Source: Eledone cirrhosa
Taxonomy: Eukaryota; Mollusca; Cephalopoda; Octopoda; Eledonidae
Direction: 5' to 3'
DNA length: 64,000 nt
NCBI GenBank assembly: GCA_964016885.1
Contig: OZ024742.1
Span: 3,432,275-3,496,274 of the forward strand
The position numbers were made by a program, and so were the translations under genes. Each line of letters starts with the position of its first letter. Position 1 is the stretch's first letter. Positions 22,150 through 35,136 of the stretch are shown piece after piece. The notes under the pieces were generated by a model. The model was not told the origin of the DNA and did not search any database. It was given only the letters and a program-made list of their open reading frames with translations.

Positions 22150-22290
22150 GGTTAACAATGTTTTGTGGGGAGGAGAAAGTTAATTAAATCAACCCCAATG
22201 AGTTAGAGTTAATATATAATATCGACCCCGTAAGGATGGAAGGCAAAGTTAACCTCGACGTAATTTGAACTCAGACCCTAAAGTACTGGA
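22150..22290 (-). mobile_element. Partial SINE, longer subtype
   Basis: AATTAAATCAACCCCAATGA, TCGACCCCGTAAGGATGGAA and AATTTGAACTCAGACCC mark the 3' half and B box. The head is absent. Confidence 0.8.
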
Positions 22291-22475
22291 TGTATAGTTA
22301 TGTAATTATTGTTATAGAAGGGGTTTGACATTGGATATTTGTATATTTCATGAACTCCCCGAAGATACAAGGATTCCTGGTATTAATGTTTTATACGAAA
22401 CGCATGCAATACACGCTCTCATTATAATTAAAAAAAACACACATTTTCATTATGCTTCTTAGGAAAACTACCGAG

Positions 22476-22968
<493 letters not shown>

Positions 22969-23249
22969 CTTTTGCTCACTATAAAAGCTTCACGGCACAG
23001 GCATTGCTTTATATCTGGAGATCTCTCTGCACTTGTCGTCACATGGTACCATCGGCCCAGCACTATGTGTCAATAATTGTCACAAGTGTAGTGTTTGTAC
23101 CAGAGTTTTCAAGTCGCTGGCTGGACTAAAAAGTCACACTCGTTCAGCGCATCGGTAGGGGTTCTCCTACATGGATATAAAGTAGTGGCCGTACTCGAAA
23201 ACGAGTTGGCAGCCATAATATATATATATATATATATATACATATATAT

Positions 23250-23328
<79 letters not shown>

Positions 23329-23373
23329 TATATATATACACATGTATATATATATATATACACATATATATAT
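22969..23373. repeat. Short unique segment and second (TA)n tract
   Basis: Unique DNA at 22,969-23,215 between two (TA)n tracts, with no recognised gene. (TA)n with CA interruptions at 23,216-23,373 abuts the tail of element B. Confidence 0.85.
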
Positions 23374-23536
23374 AGTATTAGTTATACTATTTATGGTTAT
23401 GTAAACACAAAACCTTAAGCAGTTGTAAGTATTTTACACACACCCTAAATAGTGGTAGGCAGTAATGTATTACTACCTTATTACCAGTAAGTTAAGTAGC
23501 TCAATGTAAAAACATCAGATGATTTACAGAGCAGTT
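23374..23536 (+). repeat. One-sided tail of element B
   Basis: Begins AGTATTAGTTATACTATTTA and matches 326-490 with small differences. Nothing equivalent lies beyond the other arm at 26,706. Confidence 0.75.
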
Positions 23537-24109
23537 ATATGAAATATATGAATCAAAGAACTGTTCAAAACATTATTGTGCTTACAGCTGTTTCCTCCAA
23601 ACCGAGGTTTGGATTCTTCGGAGCAATTTATTAATGCATGGACAGTTATATGACCTCCTTTTCAGCCGAGAGACATACCAATACATATTCAAACATTGAT
23701 ACATATTCAAACATTGTGGGTCAACATTCATTACAGAATTTAGAGTGGCAGTACACACTTCGAGATTACATTTATATTAATAGGTACAATCAAAAAAATC
23801 AAAGATATAGGTTAAAGTACAACATGAAGATAAGTGGTTATACAGTGCAAATGTTATATGTGTGGCACGCATGTGCGTCTTGTTTATATAGTGTGGCAGA
23901 GAGATATGTGTGGTAGAGGCACTTAGGTAGGTAAATAAGAGTGTTAGGTTGGTAGATCTGGTGGCAAAGTCTTTATATGATTGATATAGTCTGTGTGTGG
24001 AGAAATATTATAAGCATTAAAGATAGTGCAAGCATTAAAAGTGTTATAAGTATTGGAGATGCACAGCGCAGGGATGTCAAGTAATTCATGTACTTCGGTA
24101 TTTTCATGG
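23537..24109 (+). repeat. Left inverted arm, element B
   Basis: Inverse of 26,137-26,706 and homologous to both arms of copy A. It holds a 92-codon version of the arm ORF (23,638-23,916) with an 18-nt tandem duplication (GATACATATTCAAACATT) and a 9-nt insertion, both frame-preserving. Confidence 0.85.
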
Positions 24110-25070
24110 TCAAGGGAGTGTATATTTCGATTATATGCCTTTCACATAATCCACGACAATCCAGTTAGAGATCGTAGTCTGGTGCTCTTTAGTTCGATAC
24201 AGGTGGTTGTTACGTTTCGAGAGACGCCATTGAATACCGGAAGTGTGTGTGTGGCTAAGGGGAGTTAATGCATGCGGGGAGGTAACTCTGGGGTTTCTAT
24301 ATCTAGCCATTAAAATGTGTCTCAATATAGACCCTAAATTCTATGGTGAGGTGCACCTTCCAAGAGAGACTTTTAAAGCATAAAGTGTACTAACTATAGA
24401 GTAGTTTAACTAAATTATGCTGAAGGTGATCATATTATTATTAGGGTGGATTAACCCATCTTAAGGTGCTACAAATGGAAATTATAGATGATGAGCGAGG
24501 GTTCTAAATTAATGATCTCTATGGTTGTAGTCTGCTCATATGACCAGGCGCGGTGATTGCAGGATTGCTTCAGGACCCAATGATCTCTGGTAAGATCCGG
24601 GTCATCGCTTGCTACATTGGATGTCGAAAGATAATCATCCCCAAGCAGGCCAAAGGTCAAGTCGCAGTCCTCGCGACCCCTCTCTGACCGTCAGATCATC
24701 CATATACGTACAACCCGCACGGCAGTTGCATTGCATTCACTCACTGCGCTCAGCGGCCTGGTCCTACTGGTCAACAGCGCTACTCGATTAAATCATTTTA
24801 CATCTGTCTAAGGAAGGTGTTTCCTCTGCCCAACACCATCCAACCGATCAATTGATGCTCAAATTACCCTTAGAGCGGCGTAGTGCCGTCCAGGTGGGTG
24901 GATGTTGTCACACCTGCCTTAGAGGTATAAATGGGTATTTTCCCTGCGAAGGGTTCCAGAGGGATGTCGTTGTTTGTGTTATAATGTATCAGCTAGTGTT
25001 GGGTATGTAGTATAGGGTGTGTCTCTGGTGTTTGATGCTAGATGTGGTGTTAGGTTCCAGTCCGACATTG

Positions 25071-26136
25071 CTATATATGGGGCTTAAAGTTTTGGAAGGA
25101 ATGTCTGAGGCGGTGCTGGCAAGTTGCAAACACCTCAGATTTTTTGTTAAGTAGGTTACGGTTGGAGAAGATAATATTGTGTGTCTCTAGTATACAGAGG
25201 TTACAGAATTTATTAGGTGGTTTGTACGAGGTCGCGCTGCCTATCACTTCCCATTTGAGTGTGTATGGTTTATTTTTAGATTTTAGATAGTGAATGTAGC
25301 TAGAAAGTGAGGTGGAGTTGGCTAGGCTGTGCTTTTTGAACGAGTGGATGTGCGAGTTATATCTAATTTTGAAGCAGTTAGAAGTGGAGCCTACATAGGT
25401 TTCTGAAGAGTTATTAGTCGTGACTGTGCATGAGTATATGACATCCTTGGTTAGGCATTTTTTATCTAAAGGGCAGGTTCTATTAGCTCTACAGTTACAA
25501 TTATTCTGTGCGTTAGTCCGCTGGTTATAATGCAATGCGGAAGTCTGTGTGGTGGGTATAGGATTTTGGGTGTTCAGGTTGACAACCCTGGTGTTATTAC
25601 TTATACTAGTGTTATTTCCATTGTTACTGCCGTTGCTATTGTTGCTTGCTACAGTGGTATTTAGAGGGTTTGCATCCCGTTGCGATTTTGTTTGTTGGAA
25701 GTAAGAACTAATTTTACTATTATTGCTGCTAGCTATGTGGTATGCTAAGTTAGGCGTCGTGGAGTATGAGATTTTAATGGTGTTTTTGTTTAAGAGGTTG
25801 TGGTACTTGTGTCCTAGAGGGAAGTTTTTATCTAGTAGTGAGAAGAAAGCCCTAGGTATGTTGGTGGAGACATTTAGGTTGAAAGGAGGGTTGAAAAATG
25901 TATTATTTCTTCTTCTATTTTTGCTTTTAGTGTTTGGTGTGTTGCTTCCTCCTAAGGCCTCACAGTAGTTTCCATGGTAATGGTTACTTCCGGTGGCACC
26001 CTCCGCTTTGGTGTACTTGTGGTTGCTATTCCTATTATTAGATTTCCTCATGGACATGTTGTGCGAGATGATGTTGTAGCTATGAAAATACCATGAAAAT
26101 ACCATGAAAATACCATGAAAATACCATGAAAATACC

Positions 26137-26156
<20 letters not shown>
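25071..26156 (-). pseudogene. C-terminal half of RT/GIY-YIG polyprotein (element B)
   Basis: About 360 codons open to 25,071. The first 25 or so come from an 11-bp repeat in the arm (Met-Val-Phe-Ser-Trp-Tyr-Phe-His pattern) and are not native. Then follows the region after the RT: an Asn-rich linker, FFNPPFNLNVSTNIPRAFF, HKYHNLLNKNTIKISYS, and the Cys cluster NCNCRANRTCPLDKKC. The nuclease-like part follows: IYSCTVTTNNSSETYVGST, FKIRYNSHIHSF, KFCNLCILETHN, LLNKKSE and CQHR. RT motifs A to C are absent. This copy reads through the positions where copy A has a TAG and a one-base loss. The GIY-YIG assignment rests on motif spacing. Confidence 0.75.
26081..26144. repeat. 11-bp tandem repeat at inner edge of element B right arm
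   Basis: CCATGAAAATA is repeated about six times. The left arm has a single unit (ending TTTTCATGG at 24,109), so the array expanded in one arm after or during formation of the deletion. Confidence 0.85.
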
Positions 26157-26800
<644 letters not shown>

Positions 26801-26960
26801 TTAATATAGAATTTGCTTCTATGGGCTAGAACTGTTTCATTCGAAGGAAATCATCATCTCCTGATAATTTCCTTCGAATAAAACAGTTGTAATGCTGTAG
26901 AAGCTATTTCTAAATTAAATATTTATACTGTGCCATATATTGAGTACCTTACTTGCCCTC
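26801..26960 (+). repeat. Hairpin repeat with tail, related to 4,912-5,935
   Basis: Arms 26,801-26,851 and 26,869-26,921 (CTAGAACTGTTTCATTCGAA against TTCGAATAAAACAGTT). The tail is ATATTGAGTACCTTACTTGC to AAACCCGACAC. It is flanked by (GT)n and (CA)n/(TA)n. Confidence 0.78.
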
Positions 26961-26971
26961 GATTAAACCCG

Positions 26972-27021
<50 letters not shown>

Positions 27022-27023
<2 letters not shown>

Positions 27024-29400
27024 CTTCTTATATATAAAGTGAAGATGGGCATTGTTTGGTGTTCCCAACTTGCATGCTTCACCGTTCATCCAATTTTCAT
27101 GAAACCTCACACATATATAAAACTGAACAATAGGCTACTTTAAAATTTCGAAAAATCGATAATCGGGACCTGAGAAGCCAAAAAGCGATATTTTCAAAAA
27201 TCGATGAAACTCGACGCAAGTGTGTATTTTGATTCGGGGATAAACGTGCGCTACATTAAATTTTCGAAAAATCGATAATTGGATCACCAGAGGCAAAAAT
27301 CGATATTTACGAAATTTGTCCGATTCCAATGAAATTTGACGTAGGTATGTGTTTTGATGCGTGGATTAACGTGGGATACTTGAAATTGTAAAAAGAAATT
27401 CGATAATCGGACCCCCAGAGGCAAAAATCCGGCAACCGAAAAACGCCATTCTTCTTGCTTACATTTGTCGCGACTCCCGCCATGCAAAAAATGTTCAATC
27501 TATCAGGATTATCCACCGTAAGTCTCTTTAAATTAACGCTCACCATATTCAGCAAACCTTTTATGCCGATTCTTCCATTTCTTATATAAGGAATATCAAC
27601 ACTATACCGCCGCGCATCATCCTGTATTGCACCCAGTCTTCTCAAGCGATCATCGAGCCTCCATGCGCTCCCTTCATTCCCGTGGTCCCACTACCGTAGC
27701 ATAATGAGGCATCCGTCAAACTCTGCCCTCTCCCATCCCTTCACGCCGTCGACCTACTGCATCGTTGTGCATCACCATGCGCATCTCTGCATTGTCAGCT
27801 GCAATTCATTCCCCGGCCCTTTCCATTGCCTGCCCTCCGTGGTCCCGAAGGACTGCCACGGCTCAACATGCCGAATCCCTGCCACCGTCCACCCCTGCCC
27901 ATTTCCATTGCCTACACTCCGGGAGAGCTTAAGACTTCCATGCCTGACCGAACCGCATCCCTGCCACCGTCAACCCCTGCCCTCTCCCTTCCCTGCACGC
28001 CGTCGTCCCACTGCATCGTCATGCCTCACCATGCCGCATTACTGCCCTGTCGGCCACCATCCCCTCCTCAGCCATTTTTTTGGCCTGCCCGCCGTGCTCC
28101 TTCAATACTGCCTTGCCTAACTAAGCGGCATCCCTGCCACCATCAAGTGCTTCCTTCTCCCTTCCCTGCACGCTGTCGTCCCACTGCATCGTCATGCCTC
28201 ACCATGCCACATCCATGCTCTGTCAGCCACCATGCCCTCCCCTTCCCTCTCCCTTACCCGCACGACTTGGTCCTTCATGAGTGCCATGGTTCACCATGCG
28301 GATCCCTGCAACCGTCAATCCCGGCCATCTCCCTTCCCTGCACGCCGTCGTCCCACTGCATCGTCATGCATCACCATGCCGCATCAATGCTCTGTCAGCC
28401 GCCATCCCCTCATTGGCCCTTTCTTTTTCCTGCCCGCAGTGCTCCTTCAAGACTACCATGGCTCACCATGCGGCATCCTTGCCACCCTCCACCCATGCCC
28501 TCTTCCTTGCCTGCTGGCCGTCGCCCCACTACATCTTCATGCCTCAGGATGCCGCCTCCATGCACTGTCAGCCACCATCGCCTCCTCGGCTCTTTCTTTT
28601 GCCTGACCGCCGTGCTCCTTCAAGACTCCCATGGCTATCTATGCCGCATCAATTCCTTGCCACCCGCTTAAACGTCATCAGTATGGCTTATTGTTGCCTC
28701 ATTTGATCACCGATTTTCGCAGGCTAAACACAATACCAACGTGCACGATAGTCCATGGTAAATCTTTTTAATTACATGTTCTTGAGGTTGTTGCAAAGGG
28801 CAATAACCCTAGACTCAATTTTGATCAACTTTTTTTCACATATAGCAAATTTACCGGGACAGGTCTTTAGCTACTCAAATCTACTTCAGAGGTCACGCAT
28901 TCATGTAAAAAATCAATAAAACTGAAGCGGGTATTCGACTTTGCGCAAAAAAGAGGGCAAAGTTGCAGATGGGATAATTTTTTACAGGAACGTCCGATTT
29001 TCGTGAAAACTGTCGCAAATGATTCGTCCATTATGCCGCGATTCAGATAAACGCCCTTTTATTTCTTCTTCTGCACATGTGAGCGCCAAAATTGTAAAAA
29101 AAAAAAAAAATTTGAAAAAATCGACTTTTTCAACCTGCTTTAAAAATCAACTGAAAATTCAATTTCAAGTGAATTTGATTTCCGTCAGTCTTGCAAAGAG
29201 CAATTTCAACGATACACTCTGAACCTACAATTGATCCATTATTTATCCTCAAATTACACACCTGCGTATACTAACCTATGTTTTTTTCCTTGAGGTTCGA
29301 AGGTTTTTGCACCTGTGATGCGCGGGAAGTAACTTTCAAACATTTTAACAACAGACCAAAGGTCGACTTACACCCGGGCAACGCCGGGTACTTCTGCTAG
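27022..29400 (+). mobile_element. Non-autonomous Helentron-like element, 2.4 kb
   Basis: Starts ATCTTCTTATATATAAAGTG in (TA)n and ends with the stem ACCCGGGCAACGCCGGGT and ACTTCTGCTAG, again in (TA)n. These are the end types I associate with Helitron-2/Helentron elements. The 5' part (27,060-27,470) has three degenerate repeats of about 115 bp with AAAAATCGATAAT and CCAGAGGCAAAAAT. The centre is a GC-rich 172-bp tandem array. No Rep-helicase is encoded, so mobility needs another element. Confidence 0.68.
27640..28670. repeat. GC-rich tandem array, period about 172 bp, inside the Helentron-like element
   Basis: Units begin near CATCCCTGCCACCGTCAACC and include CTTCCCTGCACGCCGTCGTC and CATCGTCATGCCTCACCATG. 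Starts fall near 27,880, 27,955, 28,127, 28,300 and 28,472, the last three intervals being 172-173 bp. Composition is strongly C-rich on the plus strand, unlike the AT-rich surroundings. His/Pro/Ser-rich frames in all three plus frames come from the repeat; I do not call a gene. Confidence 0.8.
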
Positions 29401-29653
29401 TATATATATATATATATATTAAAGAGCGAGAGAGAGTGTGATAGAAAGAGAAAGTGATAGAACGAAAGAGAGAGAGAGATGGAGAGAGTATTCACTTATA
29501 ATAAATATCGATGCTGTGTGTTTGTGTGTGTGCAAGGATCAGAAACCGCGCATGTTTGTGCTAGTATACGATTGTGAGCCGAATACCCTAACCATGCACT
29601 TTCACACACCTATATACATATATAAACACACACACATATATATATATACACAA

Positions 29654-29690
<37 letters not shown>

Positions 29691-29691
29691 A

Positions 29692-29726
<35 letters not shown>
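29401..29726. repeat. (TA)n, GA-rich and (CA/TA)n tracts
   Basis: Microsatellites between the Helentron-like element and the Tx1 LINE tail: GA-rich sequence at 29,420-29,480 and (CA/TA)n at 29,603-29,726. About 120 bp of unique sequence lies between them. Confidence 0.85.
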
Positions 29727-29729
<3 letters not shown>

Positions 29730-30014
29730 ATAATAATAATAATAATGATTTCATTTATTGGCCACAAGGGCCGACATATAGGGGACAATACAAAAGACTG
29801 GGACAGTCGGGTTTTACAGAAAAATCGAGTAAACAATATGAATAAACAAAGTAACAATAATAAAGTAACAATAAAGTAACAATAAAATTACAACAAGAAA
29901 AAAATTCCCCAATAGGGGGGATGACCACCTAGGGTTCGCTCAGGTACCCCACCAGTCCTGAACGACCCGACGCTTCGAGAGCACCCTGGAAGGGCACCTC
30001 TCTCCTCTTCAAAT

Positions 30015-33000
30015 TTAACTACCTACAGCCCGCATGACCAGAGTAGGCCCAATCACACGGGCCATTCTCGCCACATTCACCCACCTTTCAGCAAATGTAA
30101 TGGGGGGCAGCACTTCTCTCTCCACCCTCACCTTCCTTTCCAAGTGAAACTTGAAAAAGTTGATGAGGGATTGGCCGAAGAGAAAAGTGTCTGTCTTCAG
30201 TCCTTTCAACCTCGTCCACCATACAACCTCTTTCGCTACGGACACCAGACAGAGGGAAATTTCCTGCCCTTGCGGCCAAAAGAAGGCGGCGGGTCGATCT
30301 TCACTATGGACTCGGCCGATAGCCGGATCCGTTCTACACGCGACAACAGCTGTTCAACATAACTCCACAAGTCAGTAATGCACGGACACTGGACGAGTGC
30401 GTGCAGAACGGTTTCGTCGCTCTGCGCGCATCTGGGGCAAGTCCATCTAACAGCACTTCCGTGCCTGTAGAATTTATCTCGAACCGGCAGTGCCCCCCGG
30501 TAGCACTGCCAAGCGAGGGATTTTTGGAAATTATCCATCGTCCCCGGCTCGAAAGTCCTCCGGATCAGACTGGTGAGTTCGACTTCGTTGACTCCCAGAG
30601 CCTCTCCGAGTGCGTCGTCGCACTTTCCCACCACTAATCCTCTATAGAACTCGAGAGGGGAAGTTCCACTGACCGCATTGCCCGCCTGGCAGAGGGCAGT
30701 GAGTGCCTGGCAACATTCCAGATGCCAGTCACCCAGTCTCAGTCTCTTCTTGACCCAGAACTGCAGCTCAGTCAAATAAACGAGCTGCGGAAAGGCCCGT
30801 CTGACAAACAGCGACCACACCTGTTCACCGTTTACGAAGAATATCTGGAGATGCCGCAGCCTCAGCGCGTGCCTGCGCATCATTAGCCACGGCATGCCCA
30901 GCCCTCCACATAGAGGGCGCTGGCAGCAGATGGACCGCCTCACCAGCGGAACCTGACCCCTCCACAAGTATTTGAAGAGGAGTCGCTCCAAGATGGCGAG
31001 GCGCGGACGGGGGCAAGAGACGACAGTCAGACGGTAGTAGATGACGGACGCGATGTACGCGTTCGCCACCTCCGCCCGACCTTTCAGTGATAGCTTCATC
31101 CAAGCCCATTTCTGGGTGAGACTGACTACCCTGCCCGTCACCTCGTCCCAATTCTTATCCACCTGGAGGTCTGGCCCGAACCAAACCCCTAGCAACTTTA
31201 CCGGTCAGTCCGTCCAGCGCCTAACGACGCTGTGGGACGGCATGGACTTGCCTCTCCAGGTACCGAGTTGCAAGCCTACTGACTTTTCCGGGTTAAGTTT
31301 GGCTCCCGTCAACCTTTCATATTCCTCCAATAAGTTGCCGACCACCTCGATTTCTGAGGTGTCCGACACCATCACGGTGATGTCGTCCGCATAAGCCAAC
31401 ACGGCCTTTCGGCGTCCCGGTTCGAGCGGGATGCCCTGCAACAGTTCCAACTTCCGCAGTAAAGGCTCGAGAGTCAATACGTACAGAAGGGAGGAGAGAG
31501 GGCACCCTTAACGGACCGATCGGGAGATCTGAAACGGTTCCGAGAGGTGGCCATTAATTTTGACCATCGAGCAGGTGCCGCTGTGCATTGCAGCGATCCA
31601 GCTTCTGAAAACGGGGCCGAAGCCAGCCGCCTTGAGGACAGCCTCCAGGTACCGATAGTCGACCCTATCGAATGCTTTCGATTGATCTAAATTGATCAGA
31701 GCCCCACCGAAGCCAGGTTTACACCCTACCCTCTCTATGATGTATCGTATTAGGTGGAGGTTGTCGTGTATGGACCTGGTTGGGATTGCGCAAATTTGCG
31801 CCTCCCCAACCAAATCTCCGACGACAAGCGCCAACCTCTTCGCTAACACCCTGGCCAAAATCTTAAAATCTGTGTTGAGCAGAGTTATGGGCCTGAAATT
31901 GTCTAATGTGTCCCTCTTGTTCTCGTCTTTCCTTATCAGCGTGACTACGCCCCGGCTCACAGAACTAGGAATACTCCCGTTTTGCTGCCAGTTCAGTAGA
32001 GGGCTTCGAGGAGATTGGAGAACAAGTCTGGCATATTTACGTAAAGTTCGTAGGGCAGACCATCCAAACCGTGTGACTTGCGCCTCATGCAGCCTACAAG
32101 GGCATCCTGAATTTCGGCTGAAGTAATTGGCCTTTCGCAGCGCCCAGCGTCAGCCGTCGAGAGTTGCGGCAAGCCATCGAGGTAGGGAATGAAGTCCGCC
32201 GCCATCTCTGACCCGCCACTTCCCCCGAACAACCGAGCGAAATGTTGGCGAAAGGCCTCTCACATCCACTTGGAATCGCTCAGCTCGTGCCCGTCTCTGT
32301 CCGTCAAAGACTGAATCGAGGTTTTATTTCAACGCTGCGCCTCTTCCACGCGGGCCCATCGAACAGCTTTAGTTCCCTTTAAGCACGCGCCTTAGCTCTG
32401 ACAATGCAACCTTCGTGCTTCACATTGAAGAAATGGTCTAATGCCATTCTCGCCGCTAGCACATCAGATGCAATGCCACTACCAATAGCCTCGTCTAACT
32501 TATCTACCAACTCTCCCTCCTTTCTATTTTTCTCTAATGCTACTTCTTTGCTAAACTCTATCGACATTACTCTAATCTCTATTTTGAGAGCCCCCCACCA
32601 TCTATTGTTGACGACTTCCCCTGTCAACTTTTTCTTAACTAAATTGTTGACCTGGTCCCTGTAAGCCTTACGTGCCGTAAATGACATGTTTAGCTTCCAG
32701 TAACCAAGTCCTAACCTACGCGTCTTATCTAGGTCAACCATACAGATCACAAACTTGTGATCTGAATAGGCGACCGTTTCAAAACGTGAACAGCTTTCAC
32801 TATTTCTGTCTATTTTCCTAATGAATATCCTGTCTATATACGATCTAGATGACCCTATGCGGTTAGTCCAGGTCCACACTGGCGCATTAGGGAAATCTAA
32901 TCGGTACCTGTCAGACAGTTGGAACTGGCTGATCAGGTTCTTGAGGCTTTTGCACCCCCCGCTCCTATCGGATACTCCCACACAGTCCCAGCGTGCGTCT

Positions 33001-33437
33001 AAGATGCCGTTCCAGTCCCCCACTAACAGTAAAGGGCGAGACGTACCCAGAAAGGCTTCCAGGCGTCTAAAGAAGTCCGACCGTCCTGCCCCAGTAGGAG
33101 CATAGACGGCCACCAGTCTAAGGGCACCACCTTCATTATTGTTCACGTCCAGGACCACCAACTTCCCGTCCGGGTCCCGAAAGATCGACCTTACCTCGAG
33201 ATCCAGGCCTTTCCTAAACAGCACTGTCACCCCGCCTCCCATTCCCGGCCGGCTAACAGATGCAAAGATCTGATAGTCGTCGAAAATGGGGGCTAGTGCG
33301 CGCGTGTCGGAAATCCTGGTCTCGCTGACTGCAATTACATCCATTTCTAGAGACCTGAGGTTGTTGAGCAGGTGACCCTGCTTCCAGGACGATCCCAGGC
33401 CTCGAACATTTAAACATCCTCCTCTTAATACGGCCAT
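30015..33437 (-). pseudogene. Tx1-type ORF2: APE endonuclease, RT, C-terminal CCHC; broken
   Basis: The endonuclease (33,437-32,379) keeps ETRIS, LLLVGDWNGILDARWD, SYIDRIF and YSDHKFV, the acid and His motifs of AP-endonuclease-like nucleases. The RT (about 32,230-30,700) has DNFRPITLLNTDFKILARVL, motif A LINLDQSKAFDRVD, LAYADDITVMV and LLGVWFGPDLQ. The C-terminus has a CPRC...H...C zinc motif (near 30,440) and ends MARVIGPTLVMRAVGS. Sequence style matches the Tx1 clade of the L1 group. Reading frames change between 32,379 and 31,993, again near 31,960, and near 30,240. RQGC is interrupted by a TAA at 31,508-31,510. The protein would nick target DNA and reverse-transcribe element RNA. Confidence 0.88.
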
Positions 33438-33472
33438 GTTGGCAGGTTAAACAGAGAGAGAGAGAGGAAGGT

Positions 33473-35136
33473 TTACTTACCTTCCGGGCTCTTGTGAAGG
33501 TCGGGTTGTTCGACCTCGATAGTTAGTGGGATTTCTTTTGGAAACCCCTTTAAAAGTCTTGAAGTGGGTTTTACGTTCGGGGTTCCCACGTCCCGAGGAA
33601 AGCTGTCTTGTATTTCTTTGAATATGTCGAGCGACATTCGCACCAGAACCAAATCTTCCGGCACGCGAAATGTGCTCGATTTAAAAATTTCCCCCTCTTT
33701 TTGTATATTTTCACTTCGTGCTACGAGGGCCATCAGTTCCTTGTTGGCCCTCCTGACGAGCACGAAGTTTTGTATGTTTTGTTGGTGTGATTTTATTTGT
33801 TTGCGTGGCTGTGGTGGTGATAGTTTTGGTGATGTTGTTTCAGTTGGGTCTGTGTTTGTTGTGAGTGCGGTGTCTGAGGTTTCACTGTTTGTGTGTATAT
33901 TTGTTATTGCGTCTGTTTCGGTTGTTTGCGTTTGGGGGATTCTGGTGATGGTGATGGTGGTGTTGATGTTGGTTTTATTGGAGAGATGTTTGCGTGGGTG
34001 GGGTCTGCGTTATTTATTTTGGGTGCTTTTGTGCTTTGTTGAGTTTTTTTTTCTTTTTGTGTTTCCTTTTTTGTATTTTCGGGGATTTTGTCTCTCCCTC
34101 ATTTTCATTACTGGTAGATGAGGGGTCTGTGTCTGTAAGTGTGTCTGTATGTATGTTTGTGGTTTTATTGGTGTGTGTATTTTGGGGGGGAGGGTGAATT
34201 TGACAGCTTTCCTCGTTTCCCCCCTGGGTGGTCAATGTTGGCGGTGGTCATTCTACTGATGTTGTTATTGGTGATTTTGCCGGTGCTGGTGTTGGTTGTG
34301 GTCCTCGCCGCGGCGTCGGCAGCAGTGGTGCCTTTCGACCCCTTGCCTCTTTCAGCAGTTGAGGGCAGAAAGCTCGCAAATGGGTTTTTTTCCCCACAAA
34401 CAAAACACTGCGGCCTTTTGCCTTCGGTCATAATGTGAATGACCGTCCCATTCTGAAGGCGGATGTGGTCCGGGATTGTCTTCACATTCTCGGGCCTGAT
34501 CTGGAGAAGGATCTCCAGGTCAACCCCGGACCAGTCCTCTCTGGCCGTTCTGGTCACTTCTATAGGGACTGTATCCGTCCCCTCCACAATCACACATCCC
34601 AGAAGCGACCACATGTCAAATCCTGGTGGGATTCTGGGAATGCGGAGACGGGCCGTTCTTTTTCCCATGTGGGAGGGGTACATTATGACCTTGTTGGTTT
34701 TGCAAGGAGTCATAGCGTGTTTCATAGCGAGGGCTTCTGACTTGAACAACACTGAAATGCTGCCGTACTGTCTGCCCCTCTCTATGTACTGGGTGTCTTC
34801 TCTGATGCACCTCAGCGTGACTTCGACATCTTCTTGTGGGATTAAAGCTGCCCTTTTGGTTTGTGCTGAGATGCATCTATAATGCACCGTTTTGCGCTCC
34901 ACTGCCTCAATAGCTTCTACCGGGACAGTTAAGTTGGCCCACGTTTGCTCTTGCTTGATGAGCTTCCATGCCTGGGCCAACTTTTCCTCTTTGTTTGGTG
35001 CTACTGGTAACATGTATCCCAGTACAACCTGTCTCATGGTCGGGTCGTTGGTGACTAAACTGGCAACCCCACCAAGGTTTCTTGGTGAGGAGGGTGACTT
35101 TGGACATCCTGCAGGACTAAAAACAAAACCTGTCAA
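33473..35136 (-). pseudogene. Tx1-type ORF1, main part, broken
   Basis: 35,136-34,165 is open. It matches ORF1 of the Tx1 copy at 52.3 kb through a YPSHMGKRTARLRI stretch and the block SGVDLEILLQIRPENVKTIP. The zinc-knuckle position KRPQCFVCG keeps the first two Cys, but the His/Cys half is lost. A Thr/Asn-rich linker with shifted frames follows, and the conserved C-terminus (RDVGTPNVKPTSRLLKGF) is at 33,763-33,473. ORF1 proteins of this type bind element RNA. The first part of the protein lies 3.3 kb away at 38,430-38,877. Confidence 0.78.

Noticed and set aside
24131..24791. Short frames in the left half of element B
   Set aside because: The region is the 3' non-coding part of the element, shared with copy A, where the frames are not conserved.
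27704..28706. His/Pro/Ser-rich frames up to 281 codons
   Set aside because: All three plus frames are open through a GC-rich 172-bp tandem array; no conserved domain and no single preferred frame.
30236..33437. Plus-strand frames opposite the Tx1 ORF2
   Set aside because: They are shadows of the minus-strand coding sequence and contain no motif.
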